DNA from: Roseomonas sp.
GTDB taxonomy: Bacteria; Pseudomonadota; Alphaproteobacteria; Acetobacterales; Acetobacteraceae
DNA: 64,000 nucleotides
NCBI GenBank assembly: GCA_020249435.1
Contig: JADCFQ010000012.1
Location: 1 to 64,000 of the forward strand
Direction of reading: 5' to 3'
Below, piece by piece: positions 16,729-25,574 of this stretch. Below the pieces are notes generated by a model, which did not search any database, was not told the origin of the DNA, and was given only the letters and a program-made list of their open reading frames with translations. Both the position numbers and the translations under genes were made by a program. Numbering within the stretch: the stretch's first letter is position 1; the number at the start of each line of letters is the position of its first letter.

Positions 16729-18576
16729 ATGAGAAGGGTGACCAGAAACACCTCCCCAGCCCCGCTCCGCGCCCCGCTTGATGGCGGCGCCGCCGCTGCC
16801 AACCTGCCCGTTTGGGACCTTTCGGACCTGTACAAGGCGCCGGATGACCCTGCGCTCACGCGTGATCTTGACCGTGCCGAGGCCGATGCGCGGGCCTTTT
16901 CCGCCAAATTGGCCGGCAGGCTTGGTGCCATTTCGGGCACTGAATTGGCAGCGGCGATTGCCGAATATGAAGCGATTGAAGAAGTGCTGGGCCGCGTCAT
17001 GTCCTATGCGCAGCTGGTCTTCAGCGGCGATGCGGAAGACCCGGCCAATGGGCGCTTCTATCAAACCATGCAGGAACGCGCGACCACGATCAGCAGCCAC
17101 CTGATCTTCTTCACGCTGGAATTGAACCGGCTGGAAGATGCGGTGCTGGATCGCAAATGCGCCGATTCCGCCGCGCTGGCGCGGTTTCGCCCTTGGCTGC
17201 GCGATTTGCGCGTCTTCCGCCCGCATCAGCTTTCCGATGAGGTGGAAAAGCTGCTGCATGAGAAGGAGGTGACGGGCCGCGCCGCCTGGAACCGGCTGTT
17301 TGACGAGACCATCGCCACCATGAAGGTTGCCGTGCCGCTGCCATCCGGCACAGAAAGCCTGACGGTGTCAGACGCGCTGAATAGGCTTTCCGATGGTGAT
17401 CGCGCGGTGCGCGAAGCCGCCGCCAAGGGGGTTTCCGCCGCCTTCGCGGAAAAGGGCCGGCTGTTTACGCTGATTACGAATACGCTCGCGAAAGACAAGG
17501 AAATCATCGACAAGTGGCGGCGCTATCCGCGCCCTGCCTCCGCGCGCAACCGCGCCAATATGGTGGAAGATGAGGTGGTGGAGGCGTTGGTTTCCGCCGT
17601 CACCGCCAGCTTCCCCCGGCTTTCGCATCGCTATTACGCCATGAAGGCGAAATGGCTTGGCCTGCCGAAATTGCAGCATTGGGACCGCAATGCGCCGCTA
17701 CCTGATCAGGATGACAGCCTGATCCCCTGGCCCAAGGCTGTATCGCAAGTGCTGGATGCCTATGGCGCCTTCAGCCCGCGCTTGGCCGAGATCGGTCGGC
17801 AATTCTTCGACAAGCCCTGGATTGATGCGGCACTCCGCCCCGGCAAGGCATCGGGCGCTTTCGCGCATCCGACCGTGCCTTCGGCACATCCCTATTTGCT
17901 CGTGAATTATCACGGCAAGGCGCGGGATGTGATGACGCTCGCGCATGAATTGGGCCATGGCGTGCATCAGGTGCTGGCCGGCGAACAGGGCTATCTGATG
18001 TCCTCAACACCGCTGACCTTGGCTGAAACTGCCTCGGTCTTCGGTGAGATGATGACCTTCCGCGCGGTCTTGGATGCGGAAGCCGATCCGCGCAAGCGCC
18101 GCGGGCTGCTCGCCGCCAAGGTTGAGGATATGCTGAACACGGTGGTGCGCCAGATCGCCTTCTACCGGTTCGAGGCCCTGCTGCATGACGCGCGCGCCAA
18201 GGGCGAGCTTTCATCAGAACAGATCGGTGCGCTTTGGATGCAGATGCAGACCGAAAGCCTGGGGCCGGCCTTTGAATTCTCGCCGGACTACCATGTCTAT
18301 TGGTCCTATATCCCGCATTTCATCCACACGCCCTTTTATGTCTATGCCTATGCCTTTGGCGATTGCCTGGTGAATGCGCTCTATGGCGTTTATCGCGATG
18401 GTGGTGTTGCGGATTTTGAGGCGAAGTATATCGACATGCTCCGCGCCGGCGGCACGTTGCGGCATAAGGAATTGCTGGCGCCCTTTGGCCTCAATGCCGC
18501 TGACCCAGCGTTTTGGATGCGCGGGCTTGATGTGATTGCCGGCTTCATTGATGAGATTGAGCGCGCGGATGGCTGA
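16729..18576 (+). CDS. pepF: Oligoendopeptidase F-type M3 metallopeptidase
   Basis: 615 residues. The zinc site is visible as HELGH (His406, Glu407, His410) with the third ligand Glu433 in LAETASVFGE, as in the M3B/PepF group. The N-terminal part is helical (NLPVWDLSDLYKAPDDP is typical), and the C terminus holds YHVYWSYIPHFIHTPFYVYAY. It cleaves short peptides in the cytosol. ATG at 16729 is used; an upstream open frame to 16570 runs antisense to the acyl-CoA synthetase start and is not credible. The stop overlaps the start of the next gene (ATGGCTGA), implying translational coupling. Confidence 0.92.
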   Translation: MRRVTRNTSPAPLRAPLDGGAAAANLPVWDLSDLYKAPDDPALTRDLDRAEADARAFSAKLAGRLGAISGTELAAAIAEYEAIEEVLGRVMSYAQLVFSGDAEDPANGRFYQTMQERATTISSHLIFFTLELNRLEDAVLDRKCADSAALARFRPWLRDLRVFRPHQLSDEVEKLLHEKEVTGRAAWNRLFDETIATMKVAVPLPSGTESLTVSDALNRLSDGDRAVREAAAKGVSAAFAEKGRLFTLITNTLAKDKEIIDKWRRYPRPASARNRANMVEDEVVEALVSAVTASFPRLSHRYYAMKAKWLGLPKLQHWDRNAPLPDQDDSLIPWPKAVSQVLDAYGAFSPRLAEIGRQFFDKPWIDAALRPGKASGAFAHPTVPSAHPYLLVNYHGKARDVMTLAHELGHGVHQVLAGEQGYLMSSTPLTLAETASVFGEMMTFRAVLDAEADPRKRRGLLAAKVEDMLNTVVRQIAFYRFEALLHDARAKGELSSEQIGALWMQMQTESLGPAFEFSPDYHVYWSYIPHFIHTPFYVYAYAFGDCLVNALYGVYRDGGVADFEAKYIDMLRAGGTLRHKELLAPFGLNAADPAFWMRGLDVIAGFIDEIERADG

Positions 18577-19948
18577 AGATCGCGAAGCCCATTCGATATT
18601 TGGCGAAGTGCGCCGCATGGTGCGCACGTCGGGCGCCGTCACCGGCATGGCGGCGCGTGTGGCTGGCCATAAGCTGTTCGGCCTGAAATCCGATGAAAAA
18701 CATGCCGAGGATTTGAAGGCCGTATTGGGTTCCCTCAAGGGGCCCATGATGAAGATCGCGCAATTCCTCTCCACCGTGCCGGATGCGCTGCCGCCTGAAA
18801 TCGCCAAGGAATTGGCAACCCTTCAAGCCAATGCGCCGCCGATGGGCTGGCCCTTTGTGCGCCGGCGCATGATGAGCGAATTGGGCCCGGCCTGGGAAAG
18901 CAAATTCAAATCCTTTGAGCGTGAAGCCGCCGCCGCGGCATCGCTCGGCCAGGTGCATCGCGCGGTGCTGCCCGATGGTCAGCGCGTAGCCTGCAAGCTG
19001 CAATATCCTGATATGGCAAGCGTGGTGGAGGCTGATCTTAGGCAACTCAAGATTGCGATGAGCCTCTACCGGCGCATGGATAGCGCGCTTGAGAATGAAG
19101 AAGCCTATGTCGAGCTTTCCGAACGGCTGCGCGAAGAACTGGATTACCTGCGCGAAGCATCGCAGCAGCGGCTTTACGGCATCATGCTGCGCGATGTGCC
19201 CGGCGTGCGCGTGCCTGTGCCGGTGGAAGCCTTTTGCACCAAGCGCCTGCTGACCATGTCCTGGCTGGATGGCCGCGCCATTCAGGCAAGGATTGACGAA
19301 GACCCGCCGGAAGAAGAACGCGCAGCCTATGCGCGCGCTTTGTTCCGCGCCTGGTATGTGCCCTTCTATGGCTACGGGGTGATCCATGGCGACCCGCATC
19401 TCGGCAATTATCAGGTGCGGTCTGATGCGCCGGATAATGATGGCTTCGGGATCAATCTGCTCGATTTCGGCGTGGTGCGGATATTCGAACCACGCTTCGT
19501 GGGTGGCGTGATCATGCTCTATGAAGCGATGCGCGATGGGGATTTCGACAAGGCCGCGGAAGCCTATCGCATCTGGGGCTTTAAGGACCTCAAACGTGAG
19601 ACGATGGAGGTGCTGAACCTTTGGGCGCGCTTCCTCTATGAACCTCTTTTGGATGACCGCGTGCGGCCCATTCAGGAAAACGATGACCCGCAATATGGCC
19701 GGCGCATTGCCGAAGAAGTGCATGCCGGGCTGAAGCGCACCGGCGGCGTGCGCATTCCGCGCGAATTCCCGCTGATGGACCGCGCGGCAATCGGGCTCGG
19801 CGCGGTGTTTTTGCGCCTGAATGCCAAGCTCAATTGGCATGGATTGTTTCAGGAATTGGTCGCCGAATTTGATGTGGCGAAAGTCGCTGAACGCCAGCAG
19901 GCCGCGATCGCCGAAGCAGGGGTGCCACCCACCGCTGCGCCGGGCTGA
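18569..19948 (+). CDS. ABC1/AarF/UbiB family atypical kinase-like protein
   Basis: 459 residues. Family marks: KGPMMKIAQFLSTVPDALP (the KxGQ motif reads KIAQ), an alanine-rich loop EAAAAASLGQVHRA, the catalytic-type HGDPHLGN, and the metal-binding LLDFG. These proteins bind nucleotide poorly as classical kinases and are linked to ubiquinone biosynthesis or lipid homeostasis. UbiB itself normally has C-terminal membrane helices, which I do not see here, so this is probably a soluble paralogue. The start overlaps the pepF stop by eight bases. A 7-bp inverted repeat (ACGGCTG / CAGCCGT, about 19949-19974) follows the stop but lacks a T run. Confidence 0.85.
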   Translation: MAEDREAHSIFGEVRRMVRTSGAVTGMAARVAGHKLFGLKSDEKHAEDLKAVLGSLKGPMMKIAQFLSTVPDALPPEIAKELATLQANAPPMGWPFVRRRMMSELGPAWESKFKSFEREAAAAASLGQVHRAVLPDGQRVACKLQYPDMASVVEADLRQLKIAMSLYRRMDSALENEEAYVELSERLREELDYLREASQQRLYGIMLRDVPGVRVPVPVEAFCTKRLLTMSWLDGRAIQARIDEDPPEEERAAYARALFRAWYVPFYGYGVIHGDPHLGNYQVRSDAPDNDGFGINLLDFGVVRIFEPRFVGGVIMLYEAMRDGDFDKAAEAYRIWGFKDLKRETMEVLNLWARFLYEPLLDDRVRPIQENDDPQYGRRIAEEVHAGLKRTGGVRIPREFPLMDRAAIGLGAVFLRLNAKLNWHGLFQELVAEFDVAKVAERQQAAIAEAGVPPTAAPG

Positions 19949-20020
19949 ACGGCTGGTCAGTATTCTCAGCCGTGCAGCCACAGGCGGTGCAACCTGACGC
20001 GACGGGTGTGGCGTAGGTTA

Positions 20021-20629
20021 CTACCGGTTCCGCCCCATCGGCGGCATGCCAGGGATCTGCGGCATCGCCATGCCGGCGGGCCTTCTGAAACGCGCAGGGT
20101 CTTGTGGGGCGAAGTCAATCTTCACCGCCTCCATCACAATGCGCTGGCCTTCATCATTGCCTTCCGCCCGCAGATTGAGGCCAAACCAGCGTTCGGTGCG
20201 ACAGCAAATGGCAGCCAGGCCCTTTTCATCCCGCGCCTCGGTCTTTTCGCAATCAATGCCGAGAACCTTGTCCGAGCCCATCCTGGTGAAGCGCAGCCTT
20301 TGTTCATCGACCAATTCATCCATGGGGCTTTGCTTTGACCCTGGCGGGATATCCATGACCATGGGCTGCGACTGGCCCGGTATGGTGATGACCTGAAAGC
20401 CCGCCCCGGTCTGCATATCCATGACCGAGGCGGAAACCCCCGCCATGTCTATGCGCCGCAAGCGCCCGCCGGCACTCAGCGCAAGCGTCCATTCCATCAT
20501 CACCTCGGTGCCCCTGCTGGCGCGGAAGGTGATCACGGCGTCACGTTCGGGAATGCCCTCTGGCGCCTTTTGTGCCAGCGCGGGCAGCGCCAGCATCATC
20601 GCCATCAGGCCGATAAGGAGCTTGCGCAT
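20021..20629 (-). CDS. Exported protein of unknown function, Met/Pro-rich tail
   Basis: 202 residues. A clear signal peptide (MRKLLIGLMAMMLALPALA) is followed by an all-beta-looking body with paired strands (VITFRASRGTEVMMEWTLALSAGG) and a central cysteine pair (AAICC). The C terminus is Met/Pro-rich (GMAMPQIPGMPPMGRNR). It vaguely resembles small periplasmic proteins annotated DUF4412, but I cannot confirm this. ATG at 20629 is chosen because it begins the signal peptide and GGCAGGA lies upstream. It follows the SnoaL-like gene by 23 bases on the same strand, so both are likely one transcript of exported proteins. Confidence 0.65.
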   Translation of the reverse strand: MRKLLIGLMAMMLALPALAQKAPEGIPERDAVITFRASRGTEVMMEWTLALSAGGRLRRIDMAGVSASVMDMQTGAGFQVITIPGQSQPMVMDIPPGSKQSPMDELVDEQRLRFTRMGSDKVLGIDCEKTEARDEKGLAAICCRTERWFGLNLRAEGNDEGQRIVMEAVKIDFAPQDPARFRRPAGMAMPQIPGMPPMGRNR

Positions 20630-20652
20630 GATATCCTGCCCTTCGTGCAGGT

Positions 20653-21111
20653 TTAGCTTGGCCGGACAAAGGCCTGCCGCGCGAGCAGCTTCCAGCCATC
20701 GGGCTGCTTCTTCCACACCTGCAAAATGCCGATATTGACCGGATTCACCCGCCCGCCGCTTTCGGATTCACCGCGCAGCACATGGCGCACAATGGCGTCA
20801 TCGCCGACCACATCAATCGTCTGATCCGAAACATTCAGGGACCGGAAGACCGAGGTCTTGTTCGCCAGCGGGTCAATGAATTGCTGGCGATTTTCGATCC
20901 GCCCGGCGGAATGGCCGTAGCTGAGCCTTTCATGCGTAACGGCCATCATCCCGGCGCGATCCCCGGCCAGCATGGCCTTGGTGAGTGCCTCAACCGCGGC
21001 AGCCACCGCGGCGGCATCGCTGCCCTGGGCCTGGGCGGCAGCGGGGGTGAATTGGGCGGCAGCCAGGGCCGCGGCCCCGGCCAGTGCCAAATGGCGGCGT
21101 TTCATGGACAT
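20653..21111 (-). CDS. Exported SnoaL/NTF2-like (DUF4440-type) protein
   Basis: 152 residues. An RR-containing signal peptide runs to about residue 28. The mature part has the NTF2-like cone pattern: an N-terminal helix AVEALTKAMLAGDRAGMMAVTHERLSYGHS, then strands ending in VWKKQPDGWKLLARQAFV. Such domains bind small hydrophobic ligands or act as isomerases; no function can be assigned. GGAGG lies seven bases before the ATG at 21111. It is the first gene of a two-gene minus-strand unit and is divergent from the transhydrogenase operon across about 207 bp, where both promoters should lie. Confidence 0.8.
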   Translation of the reverse strand: MSMKRRHLALAGAAALAAAQFTPAAAQAQGSDAAAVAAAVEALTKAMLAGDRAGMMAVTHERLSYGHSAGRIENRQQFIDPLANKTSVFRSLNVSDQTIDVVGDDAIVRHVLRGESESGGRVNPVNIGILQVWKKQPDGWKLLARQAFVRPS

Positions 21112-21318
21112 GTTTCTTCCTCCTGCTGCGGTGATCCGCAGTCAGGGCAAGTCTGCGCCCGGGAAATGCGGGCGCGCAAGGCACAAACAGGGCAAAAAGC
21201 CGCGCCTTGGGGTTGCAATTTGGCGCTTTGCCCCCTTCTGGAAGGGCCTGCCTGGGTGGACACCCGGGCGCGGCGCCTGTAGTGCGGCGCACAATCTGTC
21301 CTTTTGGGGGTATCCCTT

Positions 21319-22476
21319 ATGAAAGTGGCCGTTCTGAAGGAACGCCGGGCCGGTGAGACGCGGGTTGCCGCGACGCCGGAGACCGTGAAGAAATTGATTG
21401 GCATGGGCTGCACCCTGGCTGTCGAAGCGGGTGCTGGCTTGGCCTCTGGCATTACCGACGCTGCCTTTACGGAAGCGGGTGCCAATCTGGCCGCCGATGC
21501 CGCCGGCGCCTTGGCCGGGGCGAATATCGTGCTGAAGGTGCGCGCGCCGCTTGCCGCCGGCGAAGGTGCCGTGGATGAGCTTTCGCTGATCCCGCGCGGG
21601 GCGCTGCTGATTGCGACGCTGGCCGCCGATGCGGAAGCCGCCGGGCGCTATGCCGCTGCGGGCATTGACGCCTGTGCGATGGAATTGCTGCCGCGCATCA
21701 CCCGCGCGCAATCCATGGATGTGTTGTCTTCTCAGGCTAATCTGGCCGGTTATCGTGCCGTGGTTGAAGCCTCGACATCCTATGACAAGGGCTTTCCCAT
21801 GATGATGACCGCCGCCGGCACCGTGCCTGCGGCCAATGCCTTCATCATGGGCGCCGGCGTTGCGGGCTTGCAGGCGATTGCGACCGCGCGGCGCTTGGGT
21901 GGCCGCGTTTCCGCGACCGATGTGCGCCCCGCCGCCAAGGAAGAAATCAAATCCCTCGGCGCCAGCTTCGTGGGTTACGAAGATGAGGAAAGCAAGGCCG
22001 CGCAAACCGCGGGCGGCTATGCCAAGCAGCTTTCCGCTGCCTTCTACGCCAAGCAGGCGGAAGTGGTGGCCGCGCATATCGCCAAGCAGGATGTCGTGAT
22101 CTGCACTGCGCTCGTGCAAGGCCGCCGCGCGCCCATTCTGGTAACCGCCGAGATGGTCGCTGCCATGAAGCCGGGTTCGGTGATTGTGGATATCGCCTCT
22201 GACGCCGGCGGCAATTGCGCGCTGACCAAGCCAGGCGAGCTTTTCGTCACGGAAAACGGCGTGAAGATCCTGGGCTTTACCAATTGGCCCGGACGCATCC
22301 CCGCAGCCGCTTCCGCGCTTTATGCGCGCAATCTGCTGACCTTCCTTTCCACCTTCTGGGACAAGGACGCCAAGGCGCCGAAGCTTTCGGAAGAGGATGA
22401 GATTGTGAAGGGTGTTGCGCTGACGCGCGGCGGGGCCGTGGTGCACCCGCAAATGAAGCCGGCCCAGGCAGGCTAA
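21319..22476 (+). CDS. pntAA: NAD(P) transhydrogenase subunit alpha part 1 (NAD-binding)
   Basis: 385 residues. It forms the soluble dI domain: N-terminal [24 protein letters not shown]-binding [18 protein letters not shown] (178 on), and [16 protein letters not shown]. The mobile-loop region is present. With the next two genes it makes the proton-pumping transhydrogenase that drives NADP+ reduction by NADH with the proton gradient. The split alpha subunit (separate dI and short dII) is the usual arrangement in Alphaproteobacteria such as Rhodospirillum rubrum. ATG at 21319 fits the family; an upstream TTG at 21304 would add five residues. Confidence 0.95.
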   Translation: MKVAVLKERRAGETRVAATPETVKKLIGMGCTLAVEAGAGLASGITDAAFTEAGANLAADAAGALAGANIVLKVRAPLAAGEGAVDELSLIPRGALLIATLAADAEAAGRYAAAGIDACAMELLPRITRAQSMDVLSSQANLAGYRAVVEASTSYDKGFPMMMTAAGTVPAANAFIMGAGVAGLQAIATARRLGGRVSATDVRPAAKEEIKSLGASFVGYEDEESKAAQTAGGYAKQLSAAFYAKQAEVVAAHIAKQDVVICTALVQGRRAPILVTAEMVAAMKPGSVIVDIASDAGGNCALTKPGELFVTENGVKILGFTNWPGRIPAAASALYARNLLTFLSTFWDKDAKAPKLSEEDEIVKGVALTRGGAVVHPQMKPAQAG

Positions 22477-22487
22477 GGAGAATTCGG

Positions 22488-22883
22488 ATGAACGCGACCG
22501 AACTCGCCAATCAGGCGGCCAGCACGGCGCAGCGCGCCCTTGAATTGGCCGAACAGGCCCGCCGCGCGGCGGAAGCCGTGGCCCCGGTGGCTGCGGCGGC
22601 TGAGCCATTCCTGTATTTGCTGACGATCTTCTTGCTCGCCTGCTTCGTCGGCTATCACGTGGTGTGGAACGTGACCCCCGCGCTGCATTCGCCGCTGATG
22701 GGTGTCACCAACGCCATTTCATCGGTGATCGTGGTGGGCGCCATCCTAGCCACCGGCACCGCCGATGGCTGGGCCGCAAGGATTTTCGGCTTCATTGGCG
22801 TCACACTTGCCGCCGTGAATATCTTCGGCGGCTTCATGGTGACGCGGCGAATGTTGGCCATGTTCAAGAAGAAGGGGGGTTGA
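22488..22883 (+). CDS. pntAB: NAD(P) transhydrogenase subunit alpha part 2 (membrane)
   Basis: 131 residues. An N-terminal Ala/Gln-rich amphipathic helix (about 5-33) precedes three hydrophobic helices near 40-60, 70-95 and 98-120; the first starts in [21 protein letters not shown]. This is the short alpha-2 subunit that contributes to the proton channel. It begins eleven bases after pntAA stops, with AAGGAG in between, and ends four bases before pntB. Confidence 0.95.
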   Translation: MNATELANQAASTAQRALELAEQARRAAEAVAPVAAAAEPFLYLLTIFLLACFVGYHVVWNVTPALHSPLMGVTNAISSVIVVGAILATGTADGWAARIFGFIGVTLAAVNIFGGFMVTRRMLAMFKKKGG

Positions 22884-22887
22884 GATC

Positions 22888-24294
22888 ATGGCAACCACTC
22901 TTCTGACCTTGGCCTATCTGGTCGCGTCGGTGCTGTTCATTCTGGCGCTGCGCGGCCTGAGCCATCCGGAAACCAGCCGCCAGGGCAATATGTTCGGCAT
23001 GATCGGCATGGCGGTGGCGATTGTGGCCACGCTGTTGAAGCCGGGCATGGATATTGGCGGCATCGCGCTGGTGATTGCTGGTTTGGCCATTGGTGGCGGC
23101 GTCGGCACCATTGTGGCGCAGCGCATTCAAATGACATCCCTGCCGCAGCTTGTCGCGGCCTTCCATTCGCTGGTCGGTCTCGCAGCTGTATTCGTGGCGG
23201 CGGCAGCGTTTTATGCACCGGAAAGCTTCGGCATTGGCGTGCGCGGCAATATCAAGGGCGCGTCTTTGGTTGAAATGTCGCTCGGCCTTGCGATTGGTGC
23301 CATCACCTTCTCGGGTTCCGTGATTGCCTTCGCGAAGCTGGATGGCCGCATGTCCGGCGCGCCGATCATGTTCAAGGGTCAGCATATGCTGAACCTGGGG
23401 CTTGGCATTTTGCTCGCACTGCTGGTGGTGCTGTTCGTGATCACGGGCAGCGATGTGCTGTTCTGGTTGATCGCGATCCTGTCCTTTGTGCTGGGCTTCC
23501 TGCTGATCATCCCGATTGGTGGCGCTGATATGCCCGTGGTTGTGTCCATGCTGAACAGCTATTCAGGCTGGGCGGCGGCGGGCATTGGCTTCACCATTGG
23601 CAATCTGCTGCTGATTGTCACCGGCGCGTTGGTGGGTGCTTCGGGTGCCATCCTGTCCTACATCATGTGTAAGGGCATGAACCGCAGCATCATCAATGTG
23701 TTGTTGGGTGGCTTCGGTTCCGAAGGCGGCTCGGCAGCCGCTGGTGGTGCGGCGGCGGATCGCCCGCCCGTGAAGGCCGGCAGCCCGGAAGACGCTGCCT
23801 ATATGATGAAGAATGCGCAGAAGATCATCGTGGTGCCTGGCTATGGCATGGCGGTGGCGCAGGCGCAGCAGGTGCTGCGTGAAATGTCCGATCTGCTCAA
23901 GAAGGAAGGCGCCGAAATCAAATACGCCATCCATCCTGTGGCAGGCCGCATGCCCGGCCATATGAACGTGCTGCTGGCGGAAGCGAACGTGCCTTATGAT
24001 GAGGTGTTTGAGCTTGAGGAAATCAATCCGGAATTCGCCGATGCCGATGTGGCCTTCGTGATCGGGGCGAATGACGTGACCAATCCTGCCGCGAAAACCG
24101 ACAAATCCTCGGCGATTTACGGCATGCCCATTCTGGATGTGGAACGCGCGAAGACCGTGTTCTTCATCAAGCGTGGTATGGCGAGCGGTTATGCCGGCGT
24201 GGATAATGAGCTGTTCTTCCGCCCGAATACCATGATGCTGTTCGGTGATGCGAAGAAGGTCACGCAGGAAATTGTGCAGGCCTTGCAGCGCTGA
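22888..24294 (+). CDS. pntB: NAD(P) transhydrogenase subunit beta
   Basis: 468 residues. About nine membrane helices fill the first 270 residues, a Ser/Ala/Gly linker follows, and the dIII NADP(H)-binding domain occupies about 300-468 (IIVVPGYGMAVAQAQQVLRE, VIGANDVTNPAAKTD). It completes the proton-translocating transhydrogenase. The open reading frame is intact and closely coupled to pntAB. A terminator follows about 20 bases after the stop. Its NADPH output would suit the glutathione reductase coded at 36688-38049, although the genes are far apart. Confidence 0.96.
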   Translation: MATTLLTLAYLVASVLFILALRGLSHPETSRQGNMFGMIGMAVAIVATLLKPGMDIGGIALVIAGLAIGGGVGTIVAQRIQMTSLPQLVAAFHSLVGLAAVFVAAAAFYAPESFGIGVRGNIKGASLVEMSLGLAIGAITFSGSVIAFAKLDGRMSGAPIMFKGQHMLNLGLGILLALLVVLFVITGSDVLFWLIAILSFVLGFLLIIPIGGADMPVVVSMLNSYSGWAAAGIGFTIGNLLLIVTGALVGASGAILSYIMCKGMNRSIINVLLGGFGSEGGSAAAGGAAADRPPVKAGSPEDAAYMMKNAQKIIVVPGYGMAVAQAQQVLREMSDLLKKEGAEIKYAIHPVAGRMPGHMNVLLAEANVPYDEVFELEEINPEFADADVAFVIGANDVTNPAAKTDKSSAIYGMPILDVERAKTVFFIKRGMASGYAGVDNELFFRPNTMMLFGDAKKVTQEIVQALQR

Positions 24295-24314
24295 GAGGCG
24301 CCGCGTTCCTGAAA

Positions 24315-24347
24315 GCCCCGGCTCGCGCAAGCGTGGCGGGGTTTTTT
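24315..24347 (+). terminator. Terminator of the pnt operon
   Basis: GCCCCG pairs with CGGGG(T) around an inner CGC-GCAA-GCG hairpin, followed by a run of six T. It lies between the convergent ends of pntB and the trmJ-like gene. Confidence 0.75.
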
Positions 24348-25170
24348 ATTCCTCCTGCCAGGGCGCTTTCACATCATCACGCGGCGGGCGGCCACGCTTC
24401 ATCCTCCCGCGCGACAATTCCGTGACCACGCCATGCAGGGTGCGGAGTTCCTGTTCCGTGACCTCGCCACGCTGGAACCAATGGCGCAAATTGCGCACCA
24501 TGCCAGGGCGCTTTTCCTGATTATCGAGGAAGCCTGAGGCATCCAATTCCGCGATCAGCCGCCCCAGAAAAATATCCAATTCGCCCTTGGTCGCGACATG
24601 GGTTTCATTGGTCATCAGGTAGCGCGCCGGCGTAGCCTCGGCGGCCATCCACCATTCATAGGCCAGGATCATCACGGCCTGCGCCAGGTTGAGCGAGTTA
24701 TGTTCGGGGTTCAGCGGATAGCGCACCAGCGTATCGGCGCGCGCCAGATCCTCGGCTTCCAGCCCGGCACGTTCCGGGCCGAATAGCACCGCGACGCGCT
24801 GGCCCTTGGCATTGATAGAGCGTAGATCCTCAGCCGCTGCGCGTGCATCCCGCACCGGGATCACCACATGGCGCGGGCGCGGGCAGGTGGCGAAAACGCG
24901 ATGGCAATCGGCCAGCGCGGCATCGAGCGTATCAAACACCTGCGCCGCGTGAATAATGGGATCAGCGCCGGACGCGGCCGGCAGCGCATCGGGCTGCGGC
25001 CAGCCATCACGTGGGGCGACGATACGCAAATGGAACAGGCCACCATTGGCCATGGCGCGGGCGGTGCTGCCGATATTGCGCGCCATTTGCGGGCGCACCA
25101 GCACAATGATCGGGCTTTCACCCGGCGGCGGCGTGAGCGGCGCCCCCCCTTCCCCGCGCCCGCCCGTCAT
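24346..25170 (-). CDS. trmJ: TrmJ-type tRNA/rRNA 2'-O-methyltransferase (SPOUT)
   Basis: 274 residues. The SPOUT knot motifs are visible: VLVRPQMARNIGSTARAMANGG (motif 1), VAVLFGPERAGL (motif 2) and NPEHNSLNLAQAVMILAYE (motif 3). A C-terminal helical extension (about 190-250) matches TrmJ, which methylates ribose 32 in tRNA anticodon loops. The start codon overlaps the stop of the DUF305 gene (ATGA), so the two are translationally coupled even though one product is cytosolic and the other exported. Confidence 0.88.
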   Translation of the reverse strand: MTGGRGEGGAPLTPPPGESPIIVLVRPQMARNIGSTARAMANGGLFHLRIVAPRDGWPQPDALPAASGADPIIHAAQVFDTLDAALADCHRVFATCPRPRHVVIPVRDARAAAEDLRSINAKGQRVAVLFGPERAGLEAEDLARADTLVRYPLNPEHNSLNLAQAVMILAYEWWMAAEATPARYLMTNETHVATKGELDIFLGRLIAELDASGFLDNQEKRPGMVRNLRHWFQRGEVTEQELRTLHGVVTELSRGRMKRGRPPRDDVKAPWQEE

Positions 25171-25514
25171 CGCGCAAGAAACGCTCTGAGTTGCGTGATT
25201 TCCGCTTCCTGCGCGGCGATGATGGATTCCGCGAGGCGCTTCATTTCGGGATCCTTGCCGTGGCGCAGCACTACACGCGCCATGTCTATCGCACCCTGGT
25301 GGTGCGGGATCATGCCGGCAGCGAAATCCCGATCCGCATCGCCAGTGAAGCGGATATTCATATCGCGATGCATCCGGTCATTGGCAGCGCGAAATTCGCG
25401 TGTGGCGGCCGGTTCATTGGTGCTGGGACGCGCGCCATGGCCCTGATGGCCCTGCTGCGCCACGGCAGGCAGGGCAAGGGTTGCGAGCGTCAGGCAAAGG
25501 GCGATGCGCTTCAT
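25167..25514 (-). CDS. Exported DUF305 family protein
   Basis: 115 residues. A signal peptide (MKRIALCLTLATLALPAVA) is followed by a His-rich stretch (QQGHQGHG) and the DUF305 core: MHRDM, then AAGMIPHHQGAIDMARVVLRHG, then a C-terminal helix with EAEITQLRAFL. The four-helix ferritin-like fold and conserved His/Met suggest periplasmic metal handling, possibly copper, but the function of the family is not firmly set. A GGGAG site precedes the ATG. It overlaps trmJ by four bases. Confidence 0.88.
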   Translation of the reverse strand: MKRIALCLTLATLALPAVAQQGHQGHGARPSTNEPAATREFRAANDRMHRDMNIRFTGDADRDFAAGMIPHHQGAIDMARVVLRHGKDPEMKRLAESIIAAQEAEITQLRAFLAR

Positions 25515-25574
25515 TGTGAATCTCCCGGTTTTGCGTTCAACCGGAGGAGGTTGCGGCTTGCCATAGTGGGAAGG

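Noticed and set aside
18545-19981. 478-codon open frame opposite the AarF-like gene
   Set aside because: Antisense shadow; the plus-strand frame has full family motifs.
21142-22608. 488-codon open frame on the minus strand opposite pntAA
   Set aside because: Antisense to a clear transhydrogenase subunit, with no domain or ribosome binding site.
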